DNA of 64,000 bases from Thalassomonas viridans (lineage in GTDB: Bacteria; Pseudomonadota; Gammaproteobacteria; Enterobacterales; Alteromonadaceae): the NCBI RefSeq assembly GCF_000948985.2, contig NZ_CP059733.1, positions 6,634,001 to 6,698,000 on the forward strand, read 5' to 3'. The position numbers and the translations under genes are program-made. The notes under the pieces were generated by a model, which worked only from the letters and a program-made list of their open reading frames with translations, was not told the DNA's origin and did not search any database. This document shows positions 49,756 through 62,924 of the stretch, one piece after another. Position 1 is the stretch's first letter. Each line of letters begins with the position of its first letter.

Positions 49756-52700
49756 ATGCGTAAACCAGACAGGATATCCCTTTATTTGTTAAAAATCTTA
49801 GTGGGCATTTTGAGCTGTTTTTCTGTTATTTATGGCGCTCATGGCAGTGATGCTGCGGCAACCCCTTCTTACCTTCCGGCAAATGAACAACAAAGTTATT
49901 TTGAAAATTACTCTATGGAGCAAGGACTTGTTCAAAATAGTATTTTAGCCATTTACAAGGATAATATCGGCTTTATGTGGTTTGCGACTCATGAGGGTCT
50001 AAGCCGTTTTGACGGCAGTAGTTTTGTTACCTTTCAGCATCAAACCGACAATAAAAATTCCCTGTCAAATAACAATATCAGGGCGCTTACCGGCACAAAA
50101 GAAGGCCAGCTATGGATCGGGACATATGGGGGCGGTTTAAATCTGCTCGATCAAAAGACCAACCAATTCTCACATTTTACCTTTGATAAAAATAACCCCG
50201 ATAGCCTAAGTGATAACAGGGTCAATGCCTTATTTATTGATAGTCAGCAACGCCTGTGGATAGGTACATCGAATGGTGGTTTGAACTTATTAGTTGATAC
50301 CGATGAAGGCATAAAGTTTAAACGTTATCGTGCCGCCGATCACCCGGGTTTGTTGACGGATAGCATTTGGAGTATTGCCGAAGACAATGCAGGCCGAATC
50401 TGGATAGGCACAGATGGCGGCGGCTTGAGTATTCTTACTCCCGAATCAGGTAGTTTTTTGAACCTTAGCAATAATGCTGAAGACCCGTTTAGTTTAAGCA
50501 GTAATAGTGTCAAAACTATTTTTAAAGACCATTCAGGTGTTATGTGGTTAGGCACCCATGAAGGGGGTCTTAACCGCTACAATAGCCAGCGCAATAATTT
50601 TAGCCATTATCGCCTTCTACCCGGGGATAAACATCCAGAAAAAAGCCGTGCCGTGAATAACTCATTAAATAACGACAACGTACAGGTTATTTATGAAGAT
50701 AAACAACAACGGTTATGGGTGGGAACAGATGCTGGCTTAAATATCTTCAGCCCTGACCGGCAAGTGATCAAAAGCATTAAAAGCGCGAGCAACAGAGCCG
50801 GCAGTTTAAGTCATGACCGTATCAGTGCGATATATCAAGATGAAGAAGCAATTCTCTGGATAGGGACTATTGCCGGGCTTGATAAATTAAAAAGCGATCA
50901 ACTGAAGTTTCATCACATTAAGTTAAGTAAAAATCCTTTAGACGATGAAAAGGTGATTACCCGCTTTGCAGAACAGGCCGACGGCTCATTTATTGTGGCG
51001 ACCCATGGCGCCGGTTTAAGTATTTATAACGACAAAACCAACCCAACTAAGCCATTTCCACAAAACAAACACTTAAGCGATCCCAGAATTATTTCACTAC
51101 TGATAGACCATGATGACAATATATGGATAGGCACCCGAAGCGCAGGGCTTAATGTTTACAATAAACAAAACGATGAGATGAGCTATTACCTCCATCAGGC
51201 TGGAAATCCTGATTCCCTGCTGACTGATAATATTTACGATCTCTTTGAAGATAATGAGCATAATATCTGGATCGCAAGTTATAAAGGAGGGTTAAGTAAA
51301 TTAAGCCCAGATAGAAAAACTTTCAAACATTACCAGGCAGCCTCCGGCGATAACGCTGGACTATGCAGTGATCGTATCTTAGACATTTACCAGGACAGTC
51401 TGGGGCTATTATGGCTGGCAAGCGAAAACGGCCTAATGAAGCTGGATCCAAAAACAGACAAAATTAATTGTTTTCAGCATGATGAAAACATTAAAAAAAG
51501 CCTCTCAAGTAATACGATAATGGCTATTTTTGAAAATTCTCAAGGCGACTTTTTACTTGGCACTTTAGGCGGCGGCCTTAATATTTGGCAAAAAAAACAC
51601 CGCCTCAACAATATCAATCACTTTAGTGCGATTACCGTTTCAGATGGCTTGCTCAGCAACAGTATTCTCGGTATTCAGGAAGATGAAGAAAACAACCTGT
51701 GGCTAAGCAGTAAAAAAGGGCTAACCAGGCTGAAACAAGACAACCTTATCTTTGATCACTTTACACCAAATGATGGCCTGCAAAGTTATGATTACTTTTT
51801 TAGCTCTACACTAAAAAGCAGCCAGGGAAAACTGATCTTTGGCGGTAAGAATGGCTTTAACATTTTTACACCCGAGGCAATAACAACAAATAATAAAACC
51901 GCAAAAGTCGTGCTGACCAATATACTGAAACTGCACCAGCCATTAGCAAGCTTTAAGCCTTACGAACAAATGCGCAGTGTTGATTTCAATTACGACGATC
52001 ACTTGATTGCTTTTGATTTTATTGGCTTAAACTACAGCTCGCAAAAAAATATTCGGTATAAATATAAATTAGTTGGCTTTGATAATGAGTGGGTTGAGTC
52101 GGGCAGTCACCATCGTGCAACTTATACAAACCTTCCTCCCGGCGAGTATGTATTTAAAGTAAAGTCAGCAAATGGTAATGGCGTGTGGAGTCCTGCCTAT
52201 ATTAACTTAGCCGTTAATGTGAATGCAGCATTATGGCAAACCTGGTGGGCTTATACTTTGTATGCTTTATTGTTCATTGCGCTGGTATCGACATTAATCT
52301 TTCTCAGCTACCAAAGAAAGATAGCAGAAAAGGAAAAACAAGCCGCTTTATCTGTCGCATCAGCTAAAGAGAAGTTTTTCGCCAATATTACACATGAATT
52401 TCGTACACCGTTGACATTAATACTCGCACCGGGCACGGCCATTGAGCAGCAAACACATGAAGAACATACCAGGAAGAATATTGCGCTGATCAACCGAAAT
52501 GCGCAACGCTTATTAACTATGGTGGAGCAAATATTAGCGCTTGCCCGCCTGGAGAGCGGACATACAGAAAGCAGGCATTTGCAGAATATCACCCAAGTGG
52601 TGGAGTTTTTAGCACATTCCTTCCAGCCGTATTTTAAGCAACAACAAATAGAATTAGTCGTTAATAACAATATTCCAGACTCATTACACCTTGCCATGAT

Positions 52701-54057
52701 GCCAGATGCTCTCGCCAAGGTATTAACCAATTTATTATCTAATGCCCTGAAATTTAGCTCCGCCGGTGGCAAAGTTACCTTAAGCATCTACAGCGATAAG
52801 GTAACGAGTGTTGTTTTTAAAGTTGCTGATCTCGGCTGTGGTATAGCCGAAACAGACTTAAGCTCTGTTTTTGACCGTTTCACCCGGATAGAAGATAGTG
52901 AGAGAGCAGTACCCGGGGTCGGCATTGGCTTGGCACTGGTAAAAGAGATTGTCGACAGCCATAACGGCAAAATCCAGGTAAGCAGCCTGCTCGGGGTCGG
53001 CAGCACTTTTACCGTTAAACTTCCTTTAGCCAACCAGCCAGCTGATGACGAGAAAGATTCAAAGCCAAGACCTGTACAGCCTTTAACAGCTGATACCAGC
53101 TCACTGGAAGAAAATACCACATACGACATTAAAGAATTGCACTTAGATCTGCAAGATAGCAAGCCCTTTAGCGAACTAACCGTCAGGCCAGAAGAAGACA
53201 AAAAGACGAGCATTCTGATCATTGAAGACAATATGGATATGCAAAATTATCTGCTCAGTATTCTCCAGGATGACTATCAATGCCATACCGCAAATGACGG
53301 CCAACAAGGAATTTTTAAAGCACAGCACCTGATCCCCGATCTGATTATCAGTGACCTGATGATGCCTAATAAAGATGGTTTTGAAGTTATCAATCACTTA
53401 AAAGGTCATCTCACGACAAGCCATATCCCGATTATTTTATTAACGGCTAACGGCAACAGCGCCAATCGCAATAAAGCCTGGCAAGCAAACGCAGACGAGT
53501 ACTTAACCAAACCTTTCGACAGTACAGCCTTGCTATTGCGCATAAAAAATTTATTGGCCATAAGAAAACAGCTACAGGCCTGTTTTAAGCAACAACAGAA
53601 AAGTCTTCAGGTTATAGATGTTCATCAGGATGGAAGTGATATAGCCATCAACGAATGTTCAGCCTTGAATGAGAGCGATATGCCAATGGCAGAAGAAAAC
53701 AAAAGTAGCTGGCTTGCTTCGGAGCAACTTTTTATTGATCGCTACCAGAAAATAATTACCGAGAATATTGCCGACCCTCGGTTAAAAGTTGTGACTATCG
53801 CCCAGGCATTACATATGACTGAACGGCAACTCACCCGAAAATTAAAAGTATTGCTCAATGTAACACCGGCGGATCATTTACGTAATTATCGTCTAGATCA
53901 GGCTATGAGCCTACTCAAACAAGGAAAGTCTGTCACTGAAATTACCACTGCCACCGGCTTTTCATCTAACAGTAATTTCGGGCGTGCATTTAAAGCTAAA
54001 TTTGGTGTTTCGCCAACCCATTACCTGAAAGAAGTTTCATCAAAAGGTACCGCTTAA
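49756..54057 (+). CDS. hybrid two-component system protein: propeller sensor, kinase, receiver, AraC domain
   Basis: Protein of 1433 residues. A signal peptide or anchor (ILVGILSCFSVIYGAHG) is followed by about 12-14 two-component propeller repeats (IWIGTYGGGLNLLDQ-type, residues 60-700), a Y_Y_Y domain (about 745-815, YKYKLVGFDNEWVE) and a transmembrane helix (about 835-855). A HisKA domain follows with His880 (ANITHEFRTPLTL), then HATPase_c (NALKFSSAGG, DLGCGIAE, GVGIGLALV), a receiver with Asp1200 (IISDLMMPNKDGFE) and KPF, and an AraC-type HTH at the C-terminus (LKVVTIAQALHMTERQLTRKL in parts). Such one-protein systems sense extracellular ligands, in Bacteroidetes mostly polysaccharide fragments, and activate nearby genes. 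The likely ligand is unknown here. All catalytic residues are present. Confidence 0.95.
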   Translation: MRKPDRISLYLLKILVGILSCFSVIYGAHGSDAAATPSYLPANEQQSYFENYSMEQGLVQNSILAIYKDNIGFMWFATHEGLSRFDGSSFVTFQHQTDNKNSLSNNNIRALTGTKEGQLWIGTYGGGLNLLDQKTNQFSHFTFDKNNPDSLSDNRVNALFIDSQQRLWIGTSNGGLNLLVDTDEGIKFKRYRAADHPGLLTDSIWSIAEDNAGRIWIGTDGGGLSILTPESGSFLNLSNNAEDPFSLSSNSVKTIFKDHSGVMWLGTHEGGLNRYNSQRNNFSHYRLLPGDKHPEKSRAVNNSLNNDNVQVIYEDKQQRLWVGTDAGLNIFSPDRQVIKSIKSASNRAGSLSHDRISAIYQDEEAILWIGTIAGLDKLKSDQLKFHHIKLSKNPLDDEKVITRFAEQADGSFIVATHGAGLSIYNDKTNPTKPFPQNKHLSDPRIISLLIDHDDNIWIGTRSAGLNVYNKQNDEMSYYLHQAGNPDSLLTDNIYDLFEDNEHNIWIASYKGGLSKLSPDRKTFKHYQAASGDNAGLCSDRILDIYQDSLGLLWLASENGLMKLDPKTDKINCFQHDENIKKSLSSNTIMAIFENSQGDFLLGTLGGGLNIWQKKHRLNNINHFSAITVSDGLLSNSILGIQEDEENNLWLSSKKGLTRLKQDNLIFDHFTPNDGLQSYDYFFSSTLKSSQGKLIFGGKNGFNIFTPEAITTNNKTAKVVLTNILKLHQPLASFKPYEQMRSVDFNYDDHLIAFDFIGLNYSSQKNIRYKYKLVGFDNEWVESGSHHRATYTNLPPGEYVFKVKSANGNGVWSPAYINLAVNVNAALWQTWWAYTLYALLFIALVSTLIFLSYQRKIAEKEKQAALSVASAKEKFFANITHEFRTPLTLILAPGTAIEQQTHEEHTRKNIALINRNAQRLLTMVEQILALARLESGHTESRHLQNITQVVEFLAHSFQPYFKQQQIELVVNNNIPDSLHLAMMPDALAKVLTNLLSNALKFSSAGGKVTLSIYSDKVTSVVFKVADLGCGIAETDLSSVFDRFTRIEDSERAVPGVGIGLALVKEIVDSHNGKIQVSSLLGVGSTFTVKLPLANQPADDEKDSKPRPVQPLTADTSSLEENTTYDIKELHLDLQDSKPFSELTVRPEEDKKTSILIIEDNMDMQNYLLSILQDDYQCHTANDGQQGIFKAQHLIPDLIISDLMMPNKDGFEVINHLKGHLTTSHIPIILLTANGNSANRNKAWQANADEYLTKPFDSTALLLRIKNLLAIRKQLQACFKQQQKSLQVIDVHQDGSDIAINECSALNESDMPMAEENKSSWLASEQLFIDRYQKIITENIADPRLKVVTIAQALHMTERQLTRKLKVLLNVTPADHLRNYRLDQAMSLLKQGKSVTEITTATGFSSNSNFGRAFKAKFGVSPTHYLKEVSSKGTA

Positions 54058-54060
54058 GAC

Positions 54061-54225
54061 CAATTTTATTAAATATCTAACCATCTTCGGATGGCCTAAA
54101 TCTCCAAGACCTGCGTTGTTTTCAATCCCAATAGCCTGCTATTGCTCAATTAAACGCCTTGTTCTTTAAAATTTATCCTCACCGAACTTTGGTCATCTAC
54201 TTAATGCGATTAGTATAAGACAGAA
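54061..54225. repeat. candidate MITE-like or structured intergenic element
   Basis: About 165 bp downstream of the hybrid regulator, containing two neat hairpins: CCATC-TTCG-GATGG (54081-54094) and CAATAGC-CT-GCTATTG (54129-54144). It ends near GATTAGTATAAG. I recall similar intergenic sequence from related marine genomes, but this needs a search. There is no ORF in it. Confidence 0.4.
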
Positions 54226-54668
54226 TCAAGCCAAGCTCAGTATTCCAGTCTTGGTAAAAATTCGACTGCTCCCCATTGAACGCATACGTGATCATAAAAA
54301 TCACTCCCCCTTTTATGCCTCTAATTTAATGATGTAAAGCAGCTGAGGAATTACGCTATTCAATTTCCTACAAAAGCTATTCATTATGCGACATTGCGCT
54401 GAATGCCTATTGAACACTGGGCTGGTGTTACATAAGTTACTAAACGTATTCGTGCTCTGATATGAATTTGTCTGAGTAAACATTAATGACCATTCGGTAC
54501 TAACCAGAAGTAAATGAATGGTTTTAAACCAGTATCACAGACAAGATAAAAATAGAGATCCCATAGTGAAATTTGACTTTTAGGGAAGCTATTAAATACC
54601 GGAGAACATCAGAGCTTAGAGTATATGTAAATCAATGCATTTTTTAAGATATATAAAAGGAAGTAAAA
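54226..54668. other. AT-rich intergenic region
   Basis: About 440 bp before the 168-residue secreted protein. I see no RNA gene, repeat or convincing promoter. Confidence 0.35.
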
Positions 54669-55175
54669 ATGTTTAATAAATTAATATTACCAGCCCTGGT
54701 ATCAGCCACTATTTTAAGTTCCGCAGTTGAAGCCAGACCGCTTTGTGGCTTTTGGAAAACTACGACTGTGTATGACTATGAGCAAGTAGAAACAGAAACT
54801 GATTACACTACATGCTCCTATTCTGGTTCATATAATATTTGGGGTATACCTGTCAGTGCGAATGCTGGCAGTCATGAATGGTTCTGGGTTACAAAATCTT
54901 CATATGCTCAAAAATCCGGTCATGTCTCTTGTGACGCAAGCGTTCCACTTCATATAAATGACTATCAAACCAGATACGAAAATGGCGAGTTCCATACATA
55001 CTTGCTTAGCCAGTATGTGAATCTTCCTTTAACATCTCAACAACACAAAACCGATGTTCAGGTAACCAATGTCAGAATAGAAGGTAGTGGCAGAGAAGTA
55101 CAAGTATGGTTCCCCGGCACTAACGATGGCGAGCCAGAATGTGGACCTGGTGGCGGACCTGGCGGTGAATTCTAA
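54669..55175 (+). CDS. small secreted protein of unknown function
   Basis: Protein of 168 residues with a clear ribosome site (AAGGAAG) and signal peptide (MFNKLILPALVSATILSSAVEA). The mature part is aromatic- and Ser/Thr-rich with four Cys, enough for two disulphide bonds, and ends with CGPGGGPGGEF. No family recognised. It lies 611 bp after the hybrid regulator on the same strand and may be one of its targets, but that is only positional inference. Confidence 0.78.
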   Translation: MFNKLILPALVSATILSSAVEARPLCGFWKTTTVYDYEQVETETDYTTCSYSGSYNIWGIPVSANAGSHEWFWVTKSSYAQKSGHVSCDASVPLHINDYQTRYENGEFHTYLLSQYVNLPLTSQQHKTDVQVTNVRIEGSGREVQVWFPGTNDGEPECGPGGGPGGEF

Positions 55176-55638
55176 GCTCTAAGAAGTCATAGCTAAGCCT
55201 GTTAAGGGCTGCATAGCTAATATAGTTCAAAAACATGTGTTATTTCACTGATATGTATAAATGAAATAACACATGCTCAAGCCATTTAATTTTTAATCCG
55301 CTCTAAAAACCTTACCGCCGGTTACCCCCCTCAGTAGCAAGAACAGAGTTCTTACACCATTAATCAAGCCGCTCTACAGGCCGAATTAGCCCAGAGAAAT
55401 CGAGATAAAAACAACTACACGAGCAAGCATAATACGGCAGTTGAATCTGCCTATATATTTAACGCCAACTGACGATAGCTAAGCACTGATAACCTACTTC
55501 ATAGTTAAAGCTATATAGGAGCAGCATTGGCAATAAATATCCGATCAGACACAAACTGTGTCATTATGCTGACTGACATACAAATAATATCGTATGAGAG
55601 TTTGATAATCCGGTCATAATCAAACTTTCTTCCAACTA
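55176..55638. other. intergenic region between secreted protein and IS element
   Basis: Nothing supported apart from the long inverted repeat at 55234-55275, given separately. Confidence 0.4.
55234..55275. terminator. 14-bp inverted repeat, possible terminator of the secreted-protein gene
   Basis: CATGTGTTATTTCA (55234-55247) and its exact complement (55262-55275) with a 14-base spacer, about 60 bp past the stop. The downstream T-tract is poor, so terminator function is uncertain; it could be an operator. Confidence 0.45.
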
Positions 55639-55700
55639 ATACCAATCGGCATAAATACATGATCTAATATGGTTAAAATTAAATGCTAATAAATTTAATC

Positions 55701-56189
55701 ATGCATCAATTAGAGACTATAGACTTCAAATCCTTGGCAAGACATGAAAAAAATGCGCAGAAGCGAATCCGGCTTTTGGCATTAGCACATTTTAAAGAGG
55801 GCATGAATAGAACCGAGATATCGAAATTACTGAAGGTAAGCCGCACCAGCGTCAACAAATGGGTTGCAGGTTTCTTATCTCAGGGGGTAGATGGGTTATC
55901 CGCCAAGCCTCAACCGGGAAGGCCGCCATTATTATCAACTGAACAATTACAACAAATAGCTAAGTTAGTTGAGCAGGAAGCAAATAAGGACAGTGGTGGG
56001 CGTTTAAAAGGAAGTGATATCAATGAGTTTATCAAGCAGGAGTTTGGTGTCATATATGAGCCTTCTCATGTATATCGTTTGCTCAAGAAAATGGGCTTCT
56101 CCTGGATAACGAGTCGCTCTAAACACCCTAAACAATCAGACCAGGTACAGGAATCTTTTAAAAAACTTCCAGTTGTCAACGATCCTTAA
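55701..56189 (+). CDS. IS630 transposase, N-terminal part
   Basis: Residues (from the ATG at 55701, MHQLETIDFKSLARHEKN) include the helix-turn-helix DNA-binding domain (EGMNRTEISKLLKVSRTSVNKWVAGFLSQGVDGL in parts) and a winged second helix region (KEFGVIYEPSHVYRLLKKMGF-like). An earlier in-frame ATG at 55683 is possible. The frame ends after KKLPVVNDP. The rest of the protein continues in the +1 frame after an A6 run at 56160-56165. Confidence 0.85.
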   Translation: MHQLETIDFKSLARHEKNAQKRIRLLALAHFKEGMNRTEISKLLKVSRTSVNKWVAGFLSQGVDGLSAKPQPGRPPLLSTEQLQQIAKLVEQEANKDSGGRLKGSDINEFIKQEFGVIYEPSHVYRLLKKMGFSWITSRSKHPKQSDQVQESFKKLPVVNDP

Positions 56190-56736
56190 CGTTCCTGGGC
56201 ACATCTCTCTGGATAAAGTTGATGTTTGGTTTCAAGACGAAGCACGATTCGGTCAACAAAATACAACAACTCGGCTATGGGCAAGGACAGGCACTCGACC
56301 TAGAGCTATAAAACAACAACAATTCGAATATGTGTACCTATTCGGTGCTGTATGTCCTGCCACAGGCGCAACAGAGGCCGTGATAGCCCCTTGCGTAAAC
56401 CAAGAAGTCATGAGCCACCATCTTGCTCAAATATCCCAAAGAACACCTCCGGGTCGTTATGCTGTAGTGCTCATGGATGGTGCCAGTTGGCATACCGCTA
56501 GCGTTGCAAACCAATTCGATAATCTCAATATACTGAAACTACCGCCGTACTCTCCAGAATTAAATCCTATAGAACAGGTATGGCAATGGCTACGGCAAAA
56601 TGAATTAGCCAATCAATGTTTTGCTGGATATGAAGATATCGTTAACAAGCTGACATCAGCATGGAATAACTTCATCAGAGATGAGCAAATGGTAAAAGGG
56701 GTATGTAGTCGAGACTGGATTGAATTGAACAGTTAA
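56173..56736 (+). CDS. IS630 transposase, C-terminal catalytic part
   Basis: Carries the DDE catalytic domain: VWFQDEARFGQQNTTTRLWA (first Asp), VVLMDGASWHTA (second Asp) and YSPELNPIEQVWQWLRQ (Glu). The frame is +1 relative to the N-terminal part and can be read upstream as far as FQLSTILNVPGHI, which joins naturally to ESFKK of the first frame if one base is skipped in TTTTAAAAAAC. So the complete transposase would need a one-base shift, or the gene is inactivated by an indel in the A6 run. Confidence 0.85.
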   Translation: MSTILNVPGHISLDKVDVWFQDEARFGQQNTTTRLWARTGTRPRAIKQQQFEYVYLFGAVCPATGATEAVIAPCVNQEVMSHHLAQISQRTPPGRYAVVLMDGASWHTASVANQFDNLNILKLPPYSPELNPIEQVWQWLRQNELANQCFAGYEDIVNKLTSAWNNFIRDEQMVKGVCSRDWIELNS

Positions 56737-56752
56737 TTATGCCGATTGGTAT

Positions 56753-56981
56753 AACCCAGCCTCCCCCCAATAGAGCAAATTTGGTAATGGTTAAAGCAGC
56801 ACAACCTAGCTAATCATCATTTCAAAAGTTATAACGGTATTGTTGGATAGATATGGAAGCATGGTTGGACTAATGCAAGAATAGGATAAAGGCTTGTGCT
56901 TCAGAGGCAGGGCCTCATTGGATAATCTTTAATATGGCCGTTATCAAAACAGTGCTGTGAACTTTGCAGAGTGCAGAAAGC
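56753..56981. other. intergenic region
   Basis: About 230 bp between the IS element and the rrn operon 2 terminator. I see no gene or RNA in it. Confidence 0.4.
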
Positions 56982-57013
56982 AAAAAACCCGCAGCGTCAG
57001 CTACGGGTTTTTC
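56982..57013 (-). terminator. terminator after the distal 5S copy
   Basis: On the minus strand, GAAAAACCCGTAGC then a short loop and GCTGCGGGTTTTTTG: about an 11-bp stem with a T-run. It ends the second rrn operon beyond the disrupted 5S copy. Confidence 0.8.
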
Positions 57014-57022
57014 TAAATAGAA

Positions 57023-57261
57023 GTCTAGCAATGTCCTACTCTCACATAAAGAGATGACCACCCACACGCTATCACCAACGGCGCTCTGCGTTTGACGTGC
57101 AAGGATGCACTAATACCGCGAGAGCAGGATGCTCTGGAGCGGTCACTTCTGGGCGCCACGGCCACAAAGAGCGCATAACCTACATGGATGTAGGGAAGTA
57201 GAACAACGCAGGAGCGGTTGTCGAGGGATCAGGTGGTACCACAGTGCTATTGTCGCTAGAC
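57023..57261 (-). pseudogene. 5S rRNA gene interrupted by a repeat element
   Basis: Both ends match the 5S gene (57023-57047 and 57225-57261, including the complementary ends GTCTAGC / GCTAGAC), but the middle (about 54 bp of the intact gene) is replaced by a 177-bp palindrome-rich sequence (57048-57224). A few short stretches inside that sequence (CGGCGCT, TGCGTTT, CACTTCTG) resemble the missing 5S segment, so it may be a mosaic rather than a clean insertion. It cannot make functional 5S. It lies beyond the terminator that follows the intact 5S copy. Confidence 0.88.
57048..57224. repeat. palindrome-rich repeat element inside the 5S copy
   Basis: Contains three small palindromes, each with a GGA-centred loop and different arms: GTGCA-AGGA-TGCAC, AGAGCA-GGA-TGCTCT and CTACAT-GG-ATGTAG. 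The 4919-5067 repeat also has TAC-AGGAA-GTA (reverse strand) and a GGAC-centred palindrome. Arm sequences vary while the core is kept, so they look like related elements. The exact insertion points and any target duplication are uncertain. Confidence 0.75.
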
Positions 57262-57282
57262 AAAAACTTATATCAAAAAAGC

Positions 57283-57310
57283 AAAAAGCCCGACTCATTG
57301 AGTCGGGCTT
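57283..57310 (-). terminator. terminator between the two 5S copies
   Basis: A 12-bp inverted repeat (AAGCCCGACTCA / TGAGTCGGGCTT) with a minimal loop, followed by TTTTTGC on the minus strand. It should stop most transcription before the disrupted 5S. Confidence 0.88.
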
Positions 57311-57322
57311 CTCTTAATAGGT

Positions 57323-57438
57323 GCTTAGCAATGTCCTACTCTCACATGGGACCTCCCACACTACCATCGGCGCTAACGCGTTTCACTTCTGAGTTCGGCA
57401 TGGGATCAGGTGGTACCACGTTGCTATTGTCGCTAAGC
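57323..57438 (-). rRNA. rrf: 5S ribosomal RNA, operon 2
   Basis: A 116-nt gene with complementary ends GCTTAGC / GCTAAGC. It differs from the operon 1 copy in the terminal stem (compensated) and near CTAACGCG. Confidence 0.95.
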
Positions 57439-57529
57439 GAAAATTGCAATCTTGGAAAACTTTTATAAATACTTGTCTTATTCAATTCAGTGCGTGTCAG
57501 ACATACACTCTTTAAAACCACTTGGGTGT

Positions 57530-60416
<2,887 letters not shown>

Positions 60417-60635
60417 ATACAACCCCAAATGGTTTCCCATAGAATATCCGGTGACTAAACCGGATTAAGTTGTAAAGCCTGACATTTTCACGCACTAAAC
60501 CAAACAAAGTTGTTTGGATGCTTGAATAAGAGTTGATAGCTTGCGCTATCGTGATACATAACAAGGAGATTATGTATCAGTTGGTATTTATTACGCGACA
60601 TAATAAATACCGGGTATTTATATCAGCTTTCCAGA

Positions 60636-60648
60636 TTGTTAAAGAACA
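60636..60648 (-). promoter_or_regulatory. boxA in the 16S-23S spacer, operon 2
   Basis: Minus strand TGTTCTTTAACAA, identical to the operon 1 site. The spacer (60417-60740, 324 bp) carries no tRNA gene. Confidence 0.8.
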
Positions 60649-60740
60649 CATCTAATCTCATTCGATTAGAAGTTGGTTATCATACCATTTGTGTGAACAC
60701 TCAACGGCTTATGCCAAAGTTAAGTTGTTTTACTTCAAGA

Positions 60741-62279
<1,539 letters not shown>

Positions 62280-62547
62280 AAAATCGTTTGTGGTCCGAAG
62301 ACCGACTCAATGAATCTGTACTTGTTTGTCTCCGCTTTAAAAAGCAGAAGCAAACCATAAAACTATGAATAGTTTTGTGTGTCATTCATCATTAAGTTGT
62401 TTATTTGCTACCGAAGTAGCTTATGTAAAATCAACATTAACGTGAGTGCCCACACAAATTGCATGATAACTATTTTTTAAAGAACCTCCCGAAATCTTCT
62501 TTCGAGACCCTCACCAGTCGCATTCGCTGGTCAGGAACAGGATGCGC

Positions 62548-62575
62548 ATTCTACGCTCCTTAGTTTTGATGTCAA
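62548..62575 (-). promoter_or_regulatory. rrn operon 2 proximal promoter
   Basis: Minus strand TTGACA (62570-62575), a 16-bp spacer and TAGAAT (62548-62553). Counterpart of the 41564 promoter, with the same upstream A/T-rich run. Confidence 0.9.
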
Positions 62576-62672
62576 CAACTTTTTAAAAGTTTTGTTGGTT
62601 GTTTATTTGATGTTTCCATCAATTAAACTTATCAAAACACTTCGTTGGGCTGCCCCGTTGAAGTGGATGCGC

Positions 62673-62700
62673 ATTTTAGACATTTTTCTGATGGCGTCAA
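62673..62700 (-). promoter_or_regulatory. rrn operon 2 distal promoter
   Basis: Minus strand TTGACG (62695-62700), a 16-bp spacer and TAAAAT (62673-62678). Counterpart of the 41689 promoter; same 125-bp distance to the proximal one. Confidence 0.85.
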
Positions 62701-62924
62701 CACCTTTTTAAAATTAATTTCATTTTCTTTGATTTTTGTACAAGCCGCAGTCTTATTGGCGATTAAACGAACGGTTCATATACCAAATGCTGTTTTTTAT
62801 TTCTTTGAGGCTGCCCTCTTTTCTTCTATAAATCATGTTTCACATGAAACATTTGATAAAATAATGTCAGTTAAGCATGCGTTAATTTGCTAAAGTTAAG
62901 AAAAATTCCGAGCAATTGATAATT

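Larger units (their letters stand above)
55639..56752 (+). mobile_element. IS630-family insertion sequence
   Basis: About 1.11 kb bounded by 16-bp perfect terminal inverted repeats ATACCAATCGGCATAA (55639-55654) and TTATGCCGATTGGTAT (56737-56752), with partial pairing continuing inwards. The IR ends contain TA, so the TA target duplication usual for IS630 is compatible. It carries a transposase split into two overlapping frames. It is inserted in the gap between the secreted-protein gene and the second rrn operon. Confidence 0.9.
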
